Below are positions 1 to 5,666 of a stretch of 11,188 bases of DNA, piece by piece. The notes below the pieces were generated by a model that saw nothing but the letters and a program-made list of their open reading frames with translations, was not told the origin of the DNA and made no database searches. The stretch's first letter is position 1. Each line of letters starts with the position of its first letter. The stretch covers positions 1 to 11,188 of the forward strand of contig JAPLGJ010000112.1 of the NCBI GenBank assembly GCA_026390215.1. Reading direction: 5' to 3'. The position numbers were made by a program, and so were the translations under genes. The stretch comes from Caldisericota bacterium. Lineage in GTDB: Bacteria; Caldisericota; Caldisericia; Cryosericales; Cryosericaceae.

Positions 1-512
1 AGGGAGAAGGCCCTGGTGCTGATGATCCCGCTTTCAGTGTCCTTGTCAAGCCACTGGGCCGGTACGGGTACCTTCCGGACATACTGGCAGACACCGATGA
101 ACGCCACCAACGTAGCACTGAGCATGAGGTGTGGAACCAACTCACGGAGAAGACTGGTGGCGTCACCATCGATCAGGAGCCACAGGACGACGAAGGCGAC
201 AAAGGGTTCAAATGCGAGGCGAGCTTCATGAACATAGGCGCCAATGTAGTAGCTGTTCGCAGCATAACCCATCAGTGTTGCAGCGGCAAAGATCAGGCCC
301 GTGAGGACGACAGGAGAAGCGACAAGGCGCCCCATCTTCCGCCAACTTGTGGCGATCGCAAATGCCAGAAAGACCAGGAGCATGATCTCCTCCCAGAGAC
401 TGGCAAGAGGGAAATCAATCTTCCGTATCGCCCAGTTGACAAAAGGATAGTAGGCGACCAGCAGGAGAAATGACCTCGCTGCCCAGCGTCTCCTGGTCGA
501 GTTGACGTTCAT
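1..512 (-). CDS. O-antigen ligase/polymerase-like membrane protein, 3' part beyond the window
   Basis: I translated this reading frame directly from the minus strand. It opens with an ATG at 512 (MNVNSTRRRW) and stays open for 170 codons to the window edge, so the C-terminal part is missing. What is visible is strongly hydrophobic, with likely membrane helices near residues 13-29, 38-55, 66-85, 103-115 and 126-145 separated by short basic loops. The last visible residues, ISTRAFS, sit where ligases and Wzy-type polymerases begin an external loop with a conserved Arg. Families of this type (Wzy_C/WaaL) join or transfer lipid-linked glycans on the outer face of the membrane. The start lies 7 bases after the stop of the DUF4330-like gene, so the two are probably co-translated, and the sequence AGGGA precedes it. 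The polysaccharide context supports the call. The ligase domain itself is mostly outside the window, so another polytopic membrane protein cannot be excluded. Confidence 0.6.
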   Translation of the reverse strand, partial: MNVNSTRRRWAARSFLLLVAYYPFVNWAIRKIDFPLASLWEEIMLLVFLAFAIATSWRKMGRLVASPVVLTGLIFAAATLMGYAANSYYIGAYVHEARLAFEPFVAFVVLWLLIDGDATSLLRELVPHLMLSATLVAFIGVCQYVRKVPVPAQWLDKDTESGIISTRAFS

Positions 513-519
513 CCCGTCC

Positions 520-978
520 CTATGGGAGATCGTGCACCGTCAGGATACGTGTCCAGACCTTCCAGTTGTCCCCATAAATGGCGACATTCGCTCCAGCCAG
601 GATCTTGTCGCGCGCATACATGTACGCCCAGGCAACTTTTCGGTCGATGGACTCTGCGGTGATGACGACGTCTTTCAGGACCGGGTGCCCTACAACGCGC
701 AGCTCTCCCTTGCTGTCGATCGCGTCCATCTGAGCTGGTCGTGCGGTAATCTTCGTGATCAGAAAGCACTTCTGGCCAGTCTCGTCATAGATAGGAGACC
801 CCGTCATGATCTCCGCGGCCGTCTCAGGCTGGATACCATAGGCCAGGAAAGTGGCTTCGATGCGTTTGCCACTGAGGCCTTTTTCGCCAGTGGAGGGACG
901 CGTAAGCTTGTAGGCTGCTGCAACCCCTGCGACGATGACGAGCGCAAGAACAACTCCGACAATCCATTTGTTTCTCAT
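520..978 (-). CDS. DUF4330-like membrane-anchored protein of unknown function
   Basis: This 152-residue protein begins MRNKWIVGVVLALVIVAGVAAAY, a short basic N-terminus followed by one hydrophobic segment (about residues 5-23). It is therefore a signal anchor with the rest outside the membrane. The remaining 125 residues look like a beta-rich domain containing GSPIYDETGQKCF, an ITAR-PAQ stretch and a final GANVAIYGDNWKVWTRIL segment. From memory, that layout (anchor, 'G-x-x-V-x-D' turn, C-terminal 'kvG..i.. ..y.v.G.I') resembles DUF4330 proteins, which have no known activity and often lie beside capsule or O-antigen genes. The ATG at 978 overlaps the TGA of the upstream glycosyltransferase as ATGA, indicating translational coupling, and AAGGGGGT lies upstream as a ribosome binding site. 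The family assignment is by eye and should be taken as moderate. That it is a real, anchored, co-expressed protein is much safer. Confidence 0.72.
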   Translation of the reverse strand: MRNKWIVGVVLALVIVAGVAAAYKLTRPSTGEKGLSGKRIEATFLAYGIQPETAAEIMTGSPIYDETGQKCFLITKITARPAQMDAIDSKGELRVVGHPVLKDVVITAESIDRKVAWAYMYARDKILAGANVAIYGDNWKVWTRILTVHDLP

Positions 979-1901
979 GCGGTACGACCCCCTTGTGTGA
1001 ATTCTCCCTTTCGACCTCGGAGCCCATCTGAGAGGCCCCTCACGAAACTGCGGAGAAACGCACGACGATTATTGTAGAGAAGCACGATCAGAATGAAACG
1101 CCGAACTGAGAAGACGGGAAGAAACAGAGTCAGGAAGCGGGTCTTTCCAAGGAGTCTGCGCTGTGTCAGGATACAGTTGCGCGTACCGTAGTAAATGCGC
1201 AACGGCTGGTCGGTGAGAACAGCGAGGGACCTTCCGAAGAAGCGCAATTGCCTCCGATTGGCCGACGGGTGCAGCAAGCGGCTCCCGGGGAGGGCATACC
1301 CATGGAAGCCGGCCATCGTCGCTCTCAGAGTAAATTCAATGTCGTCGTACCATCCAAACAGGGACGCGTCGAAGACGCCCACCTCAAGGAGCATGTACGA
1401 AGGAACAAAAAGCCCTGCCATGGCACAGGCGTCAAAGGAGAATTCAGGATCCTGGTAGCGTTCCCGGGGCACCGGGTTGAGCATTCCAGTCTGGCAGCCA
1501 TACAGGAATGAATTGAAGAACGCGAGTTCCGGGTCTGGCATGTTGTAGCATACAGAGCGGAAATAGGTTCGCCCGTCATGCTCCTGGGCACTTGCAGTCA
1601 ACGTCGCCAGGGCATCTGGATCAACGATGGCATCGTCGTCCACCATCCATATCCAGTCAGCCTGGAGTTCGAGTGCCTTCTCCTGGCCGGACGCTGCTCC
1701 TCCAGCCGGGCCGGTATTGCGGTCCAGCCGAACAATCTCGACAAATTGCCGATACTCCTGTGGTGGCGTGTACGGGGTCGCAGAACCATTGTCAACGATC
1801 ACGACCCGGTCGGGTCGCTGGGTTCCGTGCAGGATCGACGCCAGACAGCGCGATGCCGTTTCATGGCGGTCCAGGGTGATGACAACGGCGATGATGCTCA
1901 T
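975..1901 (-). CDS. GT2-family glycosyltransferase, rhamnosyl/galactofuranosyl-transferase type
   Basis: The protein has 308 residues when started at the ATG at 1901, giving MSIIAVVITLDRHETASRCL, the usual first beta strand of a GT-A fold. VDNGS (36-40) follows as a nucleotide-sugar contact, then NTGPAGG (62-68), the metal-binding acidic triplet VDDD (87-90), and WYDDIEF (184-190) with the likely catalytic base Asp. A His-Pro at 211-212 and YYGTRN (237-242) follow; this late arrangement is familiar from rhamnosyl- and galactofuranosyl-transferases of family GT2. It should transfer a sugar from a nucleotide donor to a growing glycan at the inner membrane face. The C-terminal residues near 255-276 are hydrophobic and may touch the membrane. 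The reading frame is open 44 codons further upstream into the LCP gene, but the family N-terminus starts at 1901. No clear ribosome binding site precedes 1901. The donor sugar cannot be told from sequence. Confidence 0.88.
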   Translation of the reverse strand: MSIIAVVITLDRHETASRCLASILHGTQRPDRVVIVDNGSATPYTPPQEYRQFVEIVRLDRNTGPAGGAASGQEKALELQADWIWMVDDDAIVDPDALATLTASAQEHDGRTYFRSVCYNMPDPELAFFNSFLYGCQTGMLNPVPRERYQDPEFSFDACAMAGLFVPSYMLLEVGVFDASLFGWYDDIEFTLRATMAGFHGYALPGSRLLHPSANRRQLRFFGRSLAVLTDQPLRIYYGTRNCILTQRRLLGKTRFLTLFLPVFSVRRFILIVLLYNNRRAFLRSFVRGLSDGLRGRKGEFTQGGRTA

Positions 1902-1959
1902 GAAGCACCATTGCTCGGCTGTTGCGAAGGCCAGGCTGACACTCTGTTCGTCTGGGCTC

Positions 1960-2940
1960 CTAGTCGGTTGGGAGGACCGGGCTGAACAACGGAGCAATGT
2001 TCGTTCGCAGGGCCTCCAGGTCCGGGATGACATACGACCCTCCCGCGATATAGCCAGGTGCTCCAGGGAATGTAACGGTCGTCACTTGCTTGTCGGTCGT
2101 ATTCTTGAACGCGAGAGCAATGCGAAGCATGTCGTTGGGGAGCAGATCGGTTACGACGGCACTTTCGACGGCACGGATGATGGGCGGCAGTTTCCAGACG
2201 TTGCGCAGGGCGGTCGTCTGGGCGACAATAGCCTTGAGGAGGGCTTTCTGCCGCACCACACGGCCATACTCCTCACCGCCCCACGAGCCGAAGTCTCCGA
2301 TGGCATCGTGGCGGAAGCGGGCATAGTCAAGTGCTGTTTTCCCGTCCATATGCTGTACTCCGGGTTTCAGGTCGATGAGCGTGTCCTCGGCTTTGTAGTA
2401 CATGGCCTTCTCAACGTTGATAGTCACGCCACCCAAGGCGTCGATGATTTGTTCGAAACCGGCGAAATTGGCCTTGGTGTAATAGTTGATCCTGATGCCG
2501 GGGATCATCGACTCGACGGTCTTCTCGAGAAGCTGGACTCCGCCATCTGTGAAGTAGTCGGGGTTTGTCGTGGCATTGATCTTGTCATACCCGTGTCCTG
2601 GGATGTTGACACGGGAATCCCTGGGGATCGACATGACCGACATCGTGCCGGAAACCGGATCGAGACCGATGAGCATGATGCTGTCTGAACGGCCCGGGTC
2701 GTTCTTGTCGCGTGAGTCGACCCCCATGACCAGGATATTGATTCGTTCCTGCAGATTCAGGGACGATTCCGCGCTGCCCGCATTGGGATTGATCGAGCGG
2801 AGGGAAGTGTAGAGAGATATGACGGTGTAGCCGGCAAAACAGGCAACGATGACCAGGATGGCGATAGTAGCGAAAAGAAGCGTCTTGCGGATTCTGGTCG
2901 AGCGCTGAGAGCCGGTCAGTTCATTGGTTTCTGTTTTCAT
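1960..2940 (-). CDS. LytR-CpsA-Psr (LCP) family glycopolymer transferase
   Basis: This 326-residue protein has a basic N-terminus (STRIRKT), one membrane helix at about residues 20-43 and an extracellular LCP domain. Family hallmarks are visible: NILVMGVDSR (68-77), GRSDSIMLIGLD (83-94), the loop MSIPRDSRVNI (103-113), YDKINA (118-123), DALGGVTINV (167-176), and DYARFRHD (205-212) followed by VVRQ (228-231). The Asp and Arg residues in these blocks bind the pyrophosphate of a polyprenyl-linked substrate. LCP enzymes move glycopolymers from lipid carrier to peptidoglycan or another envelope acceptor. I prefer ATG 2940 over the in-frame GTG at 2946, because GAAGGA sits 8 bases before the ATG but only 2 before the GTG. 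About seven extra residues (SWGGEEY) lie between GDFG and GRVVRQ, where many members have a shorter loop. It leads the minus-strand polysaccharide group. Confidence 0.93.
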   Translation of the reverse strand: MKTETNELTGSQRSTRIRKTLLFATIAILVIVACFAGYTVISLYTSLRSINPNAGSAESSLNLQERINILVMGVDSRDKNDPGRSDSIMLIGLDPVSGTMSVMSIPRDSRVNIPGHGYDKINATTNPDYFTDGGVQLLEKTVESMIPGIRINYYTKANFAGFEQIIDALGGVTINVEKAMYYKAEDTLIDLKPGVQHMDGKTALDYARFRHDAIGDFGSWGGEEYGRVVRQKALLKAIVAQTTALRNVWKLPPIIRAVESAVVTDLLPNDMLRIALAFKNTTDKQVTTVTFPGAPGYIAGGSYVIPDLEALRTNIAPLFSPVLPTD

Positions 2941-2982
2941 TGGCACGTTCCTTCACCTGAAAGTGCAGACTCGTTCATCTGT

Positions 2983-2997
2983 GTACTCACAGAGTAC
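2983..2997. repeat. short perfect inverted repeat upstream of the LCP gene
   Basis: GTACTC, a 3-base spacer ACA, and GAGTAC form a perfect 6-bp inverted repeat in the 5' leader region of the LCP gene. It could be an operator half-site pair or a small hairpin in the leader. No T-run follows on either strand, so it is unlikely to be an intrinsic terminator. Confidence 0.35.
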
Positions 2998-3018
2998 GCA
3001 TTTAGAACCCCGGCGCAA
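2991..3018 (-). promoter_or_regulatory. possible promoter of the LCP gene group
   Basis: On the minus strand TTGCGC (3018-3013) lies 16 bases before TACTCT (2996-2991), which is 51 bases ahead of the LCP start codon. The -10 box overlaps a 6-bp inverted repeat. Both boxes are only partial matches to sigma-70 consensus, so this is tentative. Read-through from hppA is the alternative. Confidence 0.3.
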
Positions 3019-3020
3019 GA

Positions 3021-3041
3021 CGCAAACCCTGAAGGGATGCG
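3021..3041 (-). terminator. possible hairpin terminator after hppA
   Basis: Starting 23 bases past the hppA stop codon, the minus strand can fold CGCA-CCC against GGG-TGCG with a small bulge and a four-base loop. There is no clean T-run after it, so if it ends transcription it is not a classic intrinsic terminator. It may only stabilise the hppA 3' end. Confidence 0.25.
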
Positions 3042-3064
3042 CCTGTTTGGTTCGAGTTGTCTGT

Positions 3065-5095
3065 CTACTTGATGAACAGGGGCAGGAAGCTGAGAGAGAC
3101 CACCGATATGAGTTTGATGAGGATGTTCAGTGACGGGCCAGCAGTGTCTTTCAGCGGGTCGCCGACCGTATCGCCGACGACACTGGCCTGATGCTGAGAA
3201 CTGCCCTTTCCACCAAGCGATCGCTCCACGAGCTTCTTCGCATTGTCCCAGGCCCCGCCGGCATTTGCCATGTAGAGTCCAAGCAGGGTGCCGGTTACTG
3301 TAGCACCGAGCAGAAGGCCGCCGACAGCTTCCTTGCCCAGGACGAAATATGTGGCGAAGGGGGCTGCTACACCAACGAGGGCTGGTGGCACCATGTACCT
3401 GAGTGCGCCCCGGGTGCTGATTGCTATGCACGCGTTTGGATCTGATGGAGCAAGTCCCTGGAGGAGACCGGGTATCTCGCGGAACTGCCTGCGCACTTCG
3501 GCAACCATCAGCATTGCGGTGGACCCAACAGCCTCGATGAGCATCGCTGAGAACCAGAATGGCAGGCCTGAGCCAATGAACATGCCCGCAACCACACGTG
3601 GATCAAGAACATCAAGCACTGGCAAGTGAACGGCTTGGGCGAAGCTGCTGAACAGCGCCAAGGATGTGAGAGCTGCCGAACCGACTGCAAAGCCCTTACC
3701 CATCGCCGCTGTCGTGTTGCCCAGGGAATCAAGCTGGTCCGTCCGTTCTCGGACAATGGGCAGTTGTCCTGTCAGTTCTGCGATTCCGCCCGCGTTGTCA
3801 GCAATTGGGCCATAAGCGTCCACTGAAAGTGATATGCCGAGGGTTCCAAGCATCCCAACTCCCGCCAGCGCGATGCCGTACATCCCGAGGCCGGCGTAGG
3901 CCAGGAGCAAGGCAGCCGAAATGACAACGATCGGAACAACGACACTGCGCATTCCAGCAGACATTCCGCTGAGGATGTTGGTCGCTGCACCACTCTTCGA
4001 TGCCAGGGCAATCTGTGTAACGGGTCGCGACGAGGTGAAATACTCCGAAGCAAGGCCGATCAGGACCCCCGACACAACGCCCACGGTGACGGCACTTGCA
4101 GCCTTCATGTCTCCAAATAGCCCAAGAGACAAGGGAACGGAGGCTGCCACAAGTCCGACGGCAGCTCCAATGGAGCCATAGCGCAGCAGAGACTCGGGTG
4201 AGAACCGATCACTCCTCGACAGGACTTTCACGAGGAGCACGGCCAGCAGCGAAAACATCAGGCCAGCAGCAACGACATAGTAGACATAGCGTACGGGGAG
4301 GAGCAAATCAGCAAGCTCATGCTGCCGGGCGAACCAGTACCCCAGGATGTCAGCTGCCAGAATCGCCCCTACGTATGACTCGTAGAGATCGGCACCCATG
4401 CCTGCAACATCGCCGACGTTGTCGCCGACGTTGTCGGCTATGGACGCCGGATTGCGGGGATCGTCTTCCGGAATGCCGGCTTCAAGCTTGCCGACAAGAT
4501 CCGCTCCCACGTCGGCCGCCTTGGTAAAGATGCCTCCGCCAACGCGGGCAAACAATGCAACGAGGGATGCCCCCATGGAGTAGCCAGTCGCTGCCACAAG
4601 GGCTTTCTCGGGACTGTGAAGGACGGCCAGGGTGCCAAACATCGAGAAGAAGGACCCCGCAACGCCGAGACTGCTTACGACGATGCCCATGACCGAACCG
4701 CCCGAAAAGGCCATATTGAGAGCTGCCCCGAGGGAGCGCCTGGCTTCGAGAGTCGTGCGGCCATTGGCCATCGTAGCTATCTGCATTCCTATGTAGCCGG
4801 CCAGCACGGAGAAACCGGCACCGGCCAGAAAGGAAGCTCCTGCCACAAGACCGTTGCCCATAGCTAGAAGAATGCCTACAACCGCCAGGATCGGGAACAA
4901 GATGGCATACTCGCGGGCGAGGAAGGTCGTGGCACCGCGATGGATGGTGAGGGTTATTGCAAGAATCGCTTCGTTGTCGAGGGGATGCCGAACGATGGAT
5001 CTCGCCAGAACGGCCACAAAGAGAAGCCCAACGAGTGAGAGGATAGGGACGAGGAGGAGGGGAAAAACGATGACCGCTTGCGAAGGAGTACTCAC
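3065..5095 (-). CDS. hppA: K+-dependent membrane-bound inorganic pyrophosphatase (ion pump)
   Basis: This 676-residue polytopic membrane protein hydrolyses PPi and pumps H+ and/or Na+ outward. Numbering from the GTG at 5095, the catalytic blocks are GGGIFTKAADVGADLVGK (186-203), DNVGDNVGDVAGMGAD (221-236), DAYGPIADNAGG (426-437) and VGDTVGDPLKDTAGPS (640-655). These supply the Asp and Lys residues that hold Mg2+ and PPi. In GNTTAAMGKG (459-468) the first Ala after NTT and the following Gly mark the K+-dependent branch; K+-independent pumps have Lys there (NTTKA). The gate Glu is in ESYVG (239-243), an arrangement common in Na+-pumping members, but the ion cannot be fixed by eye. The frame is open 37 codons further upstream, but that part runs into tRNA-Thr. 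GTG 5095 is preceded by GGAGGAA at 8 bases and gives the normal family length, so I choose it. It may share the tRNA-Thr transcript. Confidence 0.95.
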   Translation of the reverse strand: MSTPSQAVIVFPLLLVPILSLVGLLFVAVLARSIVRHPLDNEAILAITLTIHRGATTFLAREYAILFPILAVVGILLAMGNGLVAGASFLAGAGFSVLAGYIGMQIATMANGRTTLEARRSLGAALNMAFSGGSVMGIVVSSLGVAGSFFSMFGTLAVLHSPEKALVAATGYSMGASLVALFARVGGGIFTKAADVGADLVGKLEAGIPEDDPRNPASIADNVGDNVGDVAGMGADLYESYVGAILAADILGYWFARQHELADLLLPVRYVYYVVAAGLMFSLLAVLLVKVLSRSDRFSPESLLRYGSIGAAVGLVAASVPLSLGLFGDMKAASAVTVGVVSGVLIGLASEYFTSSRPVTQIALASKSGAATNILSGMSAGMRSVVVPIVVISAALLLAYAGLGMYGIALAGVGMLGTLGISLSVDAYGPIADNAGGIAELTGQLPIVRERTDQLDSLGNTTAAMGKGFAVGSAALTSLALFSSFAQAVHLPVLDVLDPRVVAGMFIGSGLPFWFSAMLIEAVGSTAMLMVAEVRRQFREIPGLLQGLAPSDPNACIAISTRGALRYMVPPALVGVAAPFATYFVLGKEAVGGLLLGATVTGTLLGLYMANAGGAWDNAKKLVERSLGGKGSSQHQASVVGDTVGDPLKDTAGPSLNILIKLISVVSLSFLPLFIK

Positions 5096-5145
5096 GTGTA
5101 AGGTTCCTCCAGCACTGGGTGTCGAGAGTAGGAGCAAGAAGACAG

Positions 5146-5221
5146 TGGAGCCGGCGATCTGATTTGAACAGACGACCTGCTGATTACGGATCAGCTGCTC
5201 TACCAACTGAGCTACGCCGGC
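5146..5221 (-). tRNA. tRNA-Thr(CGT)
   Basis: The minus strand folds as a full cloverleaf: acceptor GCCGGCG/CGCCGGC, D stem GCTC/GAGC, anticodon stem GCTGA/TCAGC with loop TCCGTAA, and T stem GTCTG/CAGAT with loop TTCAAAT. The anticodon CGT reads ACG (Thr). The discriminator is T and CCA is encoded. The 3' end is only 50 bases from the hppA start, and the 5' end is 2-3 bases from a truncated tRNA-Asp. Confidence 0.95.
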
Positions 5222-5223
5222 AC

Positions 5224-5263
5224 ATGACAGGCCAGCGTGTTGGACCAGCTACACCACGACCCC
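5224..5263 (-). pseudogene. truncated tRNA-Asp(GTC), 5' half only
   Basis: The minus strand reads GGGGTCG, TG, D stem GTGT/ACAC with loop AGCTGGTCCA, then G, CTGGC and anticodon loop CTGTCAT carrying GTC. This matches the first 40 or so bases of a bacterial tRNA-Asp. The 3' side of the anticodon stem, the variable loop, T arm and acceptor 3' strand are absent, and tRNA-Thr starts about 3 bases later. The first bases of tRNA-Thr (GCCGG) could pair with CTGGC, but the Thr acceptor cannot pair with GGGGTCG, so no working chimera is expected. A good promoter lies directly upstream, so the fragment is probably transcribed. A deletion scar, an assembly artefact or a split tRNA are all possible. Confidence 0.75.
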
Positions 5264-5274
5264 GTACCACACTT

Positions 5275-5301
5275 AGTATAGATTGTTCTGCAAAAAGTCA
5301 A
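5275..5301 (-). promoter_or_regulatory. promoter of the tRNA-Asp half/tRNA-Thr (and perhaps hppA) unit
   Basis: TTGACT (5301-5296) and TATACT (5280-5275) on the minus strand are separated by 15 bases, and the predicted start is close to the first base of the tRNA-Asp fragment at 5263. Both boxes match sigma-70 consensus well although the spacer is short. I see no stronger promoter between tRNA-Thr and hppA, so hppA may be read from here. Confidence 0.55.
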
Positions 5302-5328
5302 GTGAGCATCCGGTGTCTCAGCCTCACT
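5292..5328 (-). terminator. possible terminator of the tRNA-Lys-Glu-Val unit
   Basis: On the minus strand AGTGAG (5328-5323) pairs perfectly with CTCACT (5306-5301) across a 16-base loop, and a run of five T follows (5296-5292) after the bases TGAC. The stem is short and the loop long, so the call is weak. It overlaps the -35 box of the next promoter, which would make a compact end/start junction. Confidence 0.35.
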
Positions 5329-5367
5329 GGGCGCGCAAAACTGTCACCACACGCGATACAAGAAACG

Positions 5368-5442
5368 TGGTGGGCGGAACAGGGTTCGAACCTGCGACCC
5401 CCTCCGTGTGAGGGAGGTGCTCTACCGCTGAGCCATCCGCCC
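5368..5442 (-). tRNA. tRNA-Val(CAC)
   Basis: The cloverleaf is complete: acceptor GGGCGGA/TCCGCCC, D stem GCTC/GAGC, anticodon stem CCTCC/GGAGG with loop CTCACAC, and T stem GCAGG/CCTGT with loop TTCGAAC. The anticodon CAC reads GTG (Val). The discriminator is A and CCA is encoded. It is the last gene of a tight Lys-Glu-Val row, 5 bases after tRNA-Glu. Confidence 0.96.
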
Positions 5443-5447
5443 ATACC

Positions 5448-5522
5448 TGGTGCCCTCGAGGAGAATCGGACTCCTATCGCAGCCTTGAAAGGGCCGTGTC
5501 CTGACCATTAGACTACGAGGGC
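5448..5522 (-). tRNA. tRNA-Glu(TTC)
   Basis: Acceptor GCCCTCG/CGAGGGC, anticodon stem CGGCC/GGCTG with loop CTTTCAA, and T stem AGGAG/CTCCT are visible, with encoded ACCA at the end. The anticodon TTC reads GAA/GAG (Glu). It lies 2 bases after tRNA-Lys and 5 before tRNA-Val, so the three must be cut from one transcript. Confidence 0.96.
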
Positions 5523-5524
5523 TT

Positions 5525-5600
5525 TGGTGAGCCGTACAGGACTCGGACCTGTGACCCTCTGCTTAAAAGGCAGATGCTCTGCCAGCTGAGCTAACGGCCC
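5525..5600 (-). tRNA. tRNA-Lys(TTT)
   Basis: Acceptor GGGCCGT/ACGGCTC (with one G-T pair), D stem GCTC/GAGC, anticodon stem TCTGC/GCAGA with loop CTTTTAA, and T stem ACAGG/CCTGT are visible. The discriminator A and CCA are encoded. The anticodon TTT reads AAA/AAG (Lys). It is first in the three-gene tRNA row and has its own promoter. Confidence 0.96.
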
Positions 5601-5612
5601 GCGCACGACTCT

Positions 5613-5640
5613 ATTCTACTGAGAACCAGCTCCTCGTCAA
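5613..5640 (-). promoter_or_regulatory. promoter of the tRNA-Lys-Glu-Val unit
   Basis: TTGACG (5640-5635) and TAGAAT (5618-5613) on the minus strand are 16 bases apart and end 12 bases before the tRNA-Lys 5' end, the expected place for a tRNA promoter. It lies between the dnaB stop codon and the tRNA row. No terminator is visible after dnaB, so some read-through is likely. Confidence 0.65.
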
Positions 5641-5666
5641 TAGTTAGGACGGTCGAGCAGGTGTGC

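Noticed and set aside
129..473. Plus-strand open frame of 114 codons near the left edge
   Set aside because: The minus strand here encodes a hydrophobic membrane protein continuing to the edge, which explains the region better.
502..1077. Plus-strand open frame of 191 codons opposite the DUF4330-like gene
   Set aside because: It is composed like a shadow frame, overlaps the start of the ligase-like gene and the end of GT2, and has no good ribosome binding site or motif.
1902..2033. N-terminal extension of the GT2 gene
   Set aside because: The extra 44 residues overlap the LCP gene end, are of unusual composition, and the GT-A fold begins at the ATG at 1901.
1627..2688. Long plus-strand open frame of 353 codons opposite the GT2 and LCP genes
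   Set aside because: It is antisense to two genes with clear family motifs, has no recognisable domain, and long shadow frames are expected in sequence with strong G/C third-position bias.
5096..5206. ATG start at 5206 for hppA
   Set aside because: The extension is translated tRNA-Thr sequence; the GTG at 5095 has the proper ribosome binding site.
5146..5600. tRNA cluster as a phage or integrative-element attachment region
   Set aside because: Apart from the tRNA-Asp half there is no integrase, no second att-like repeat and no phage gene in the window, so an element scar cannot be supported.
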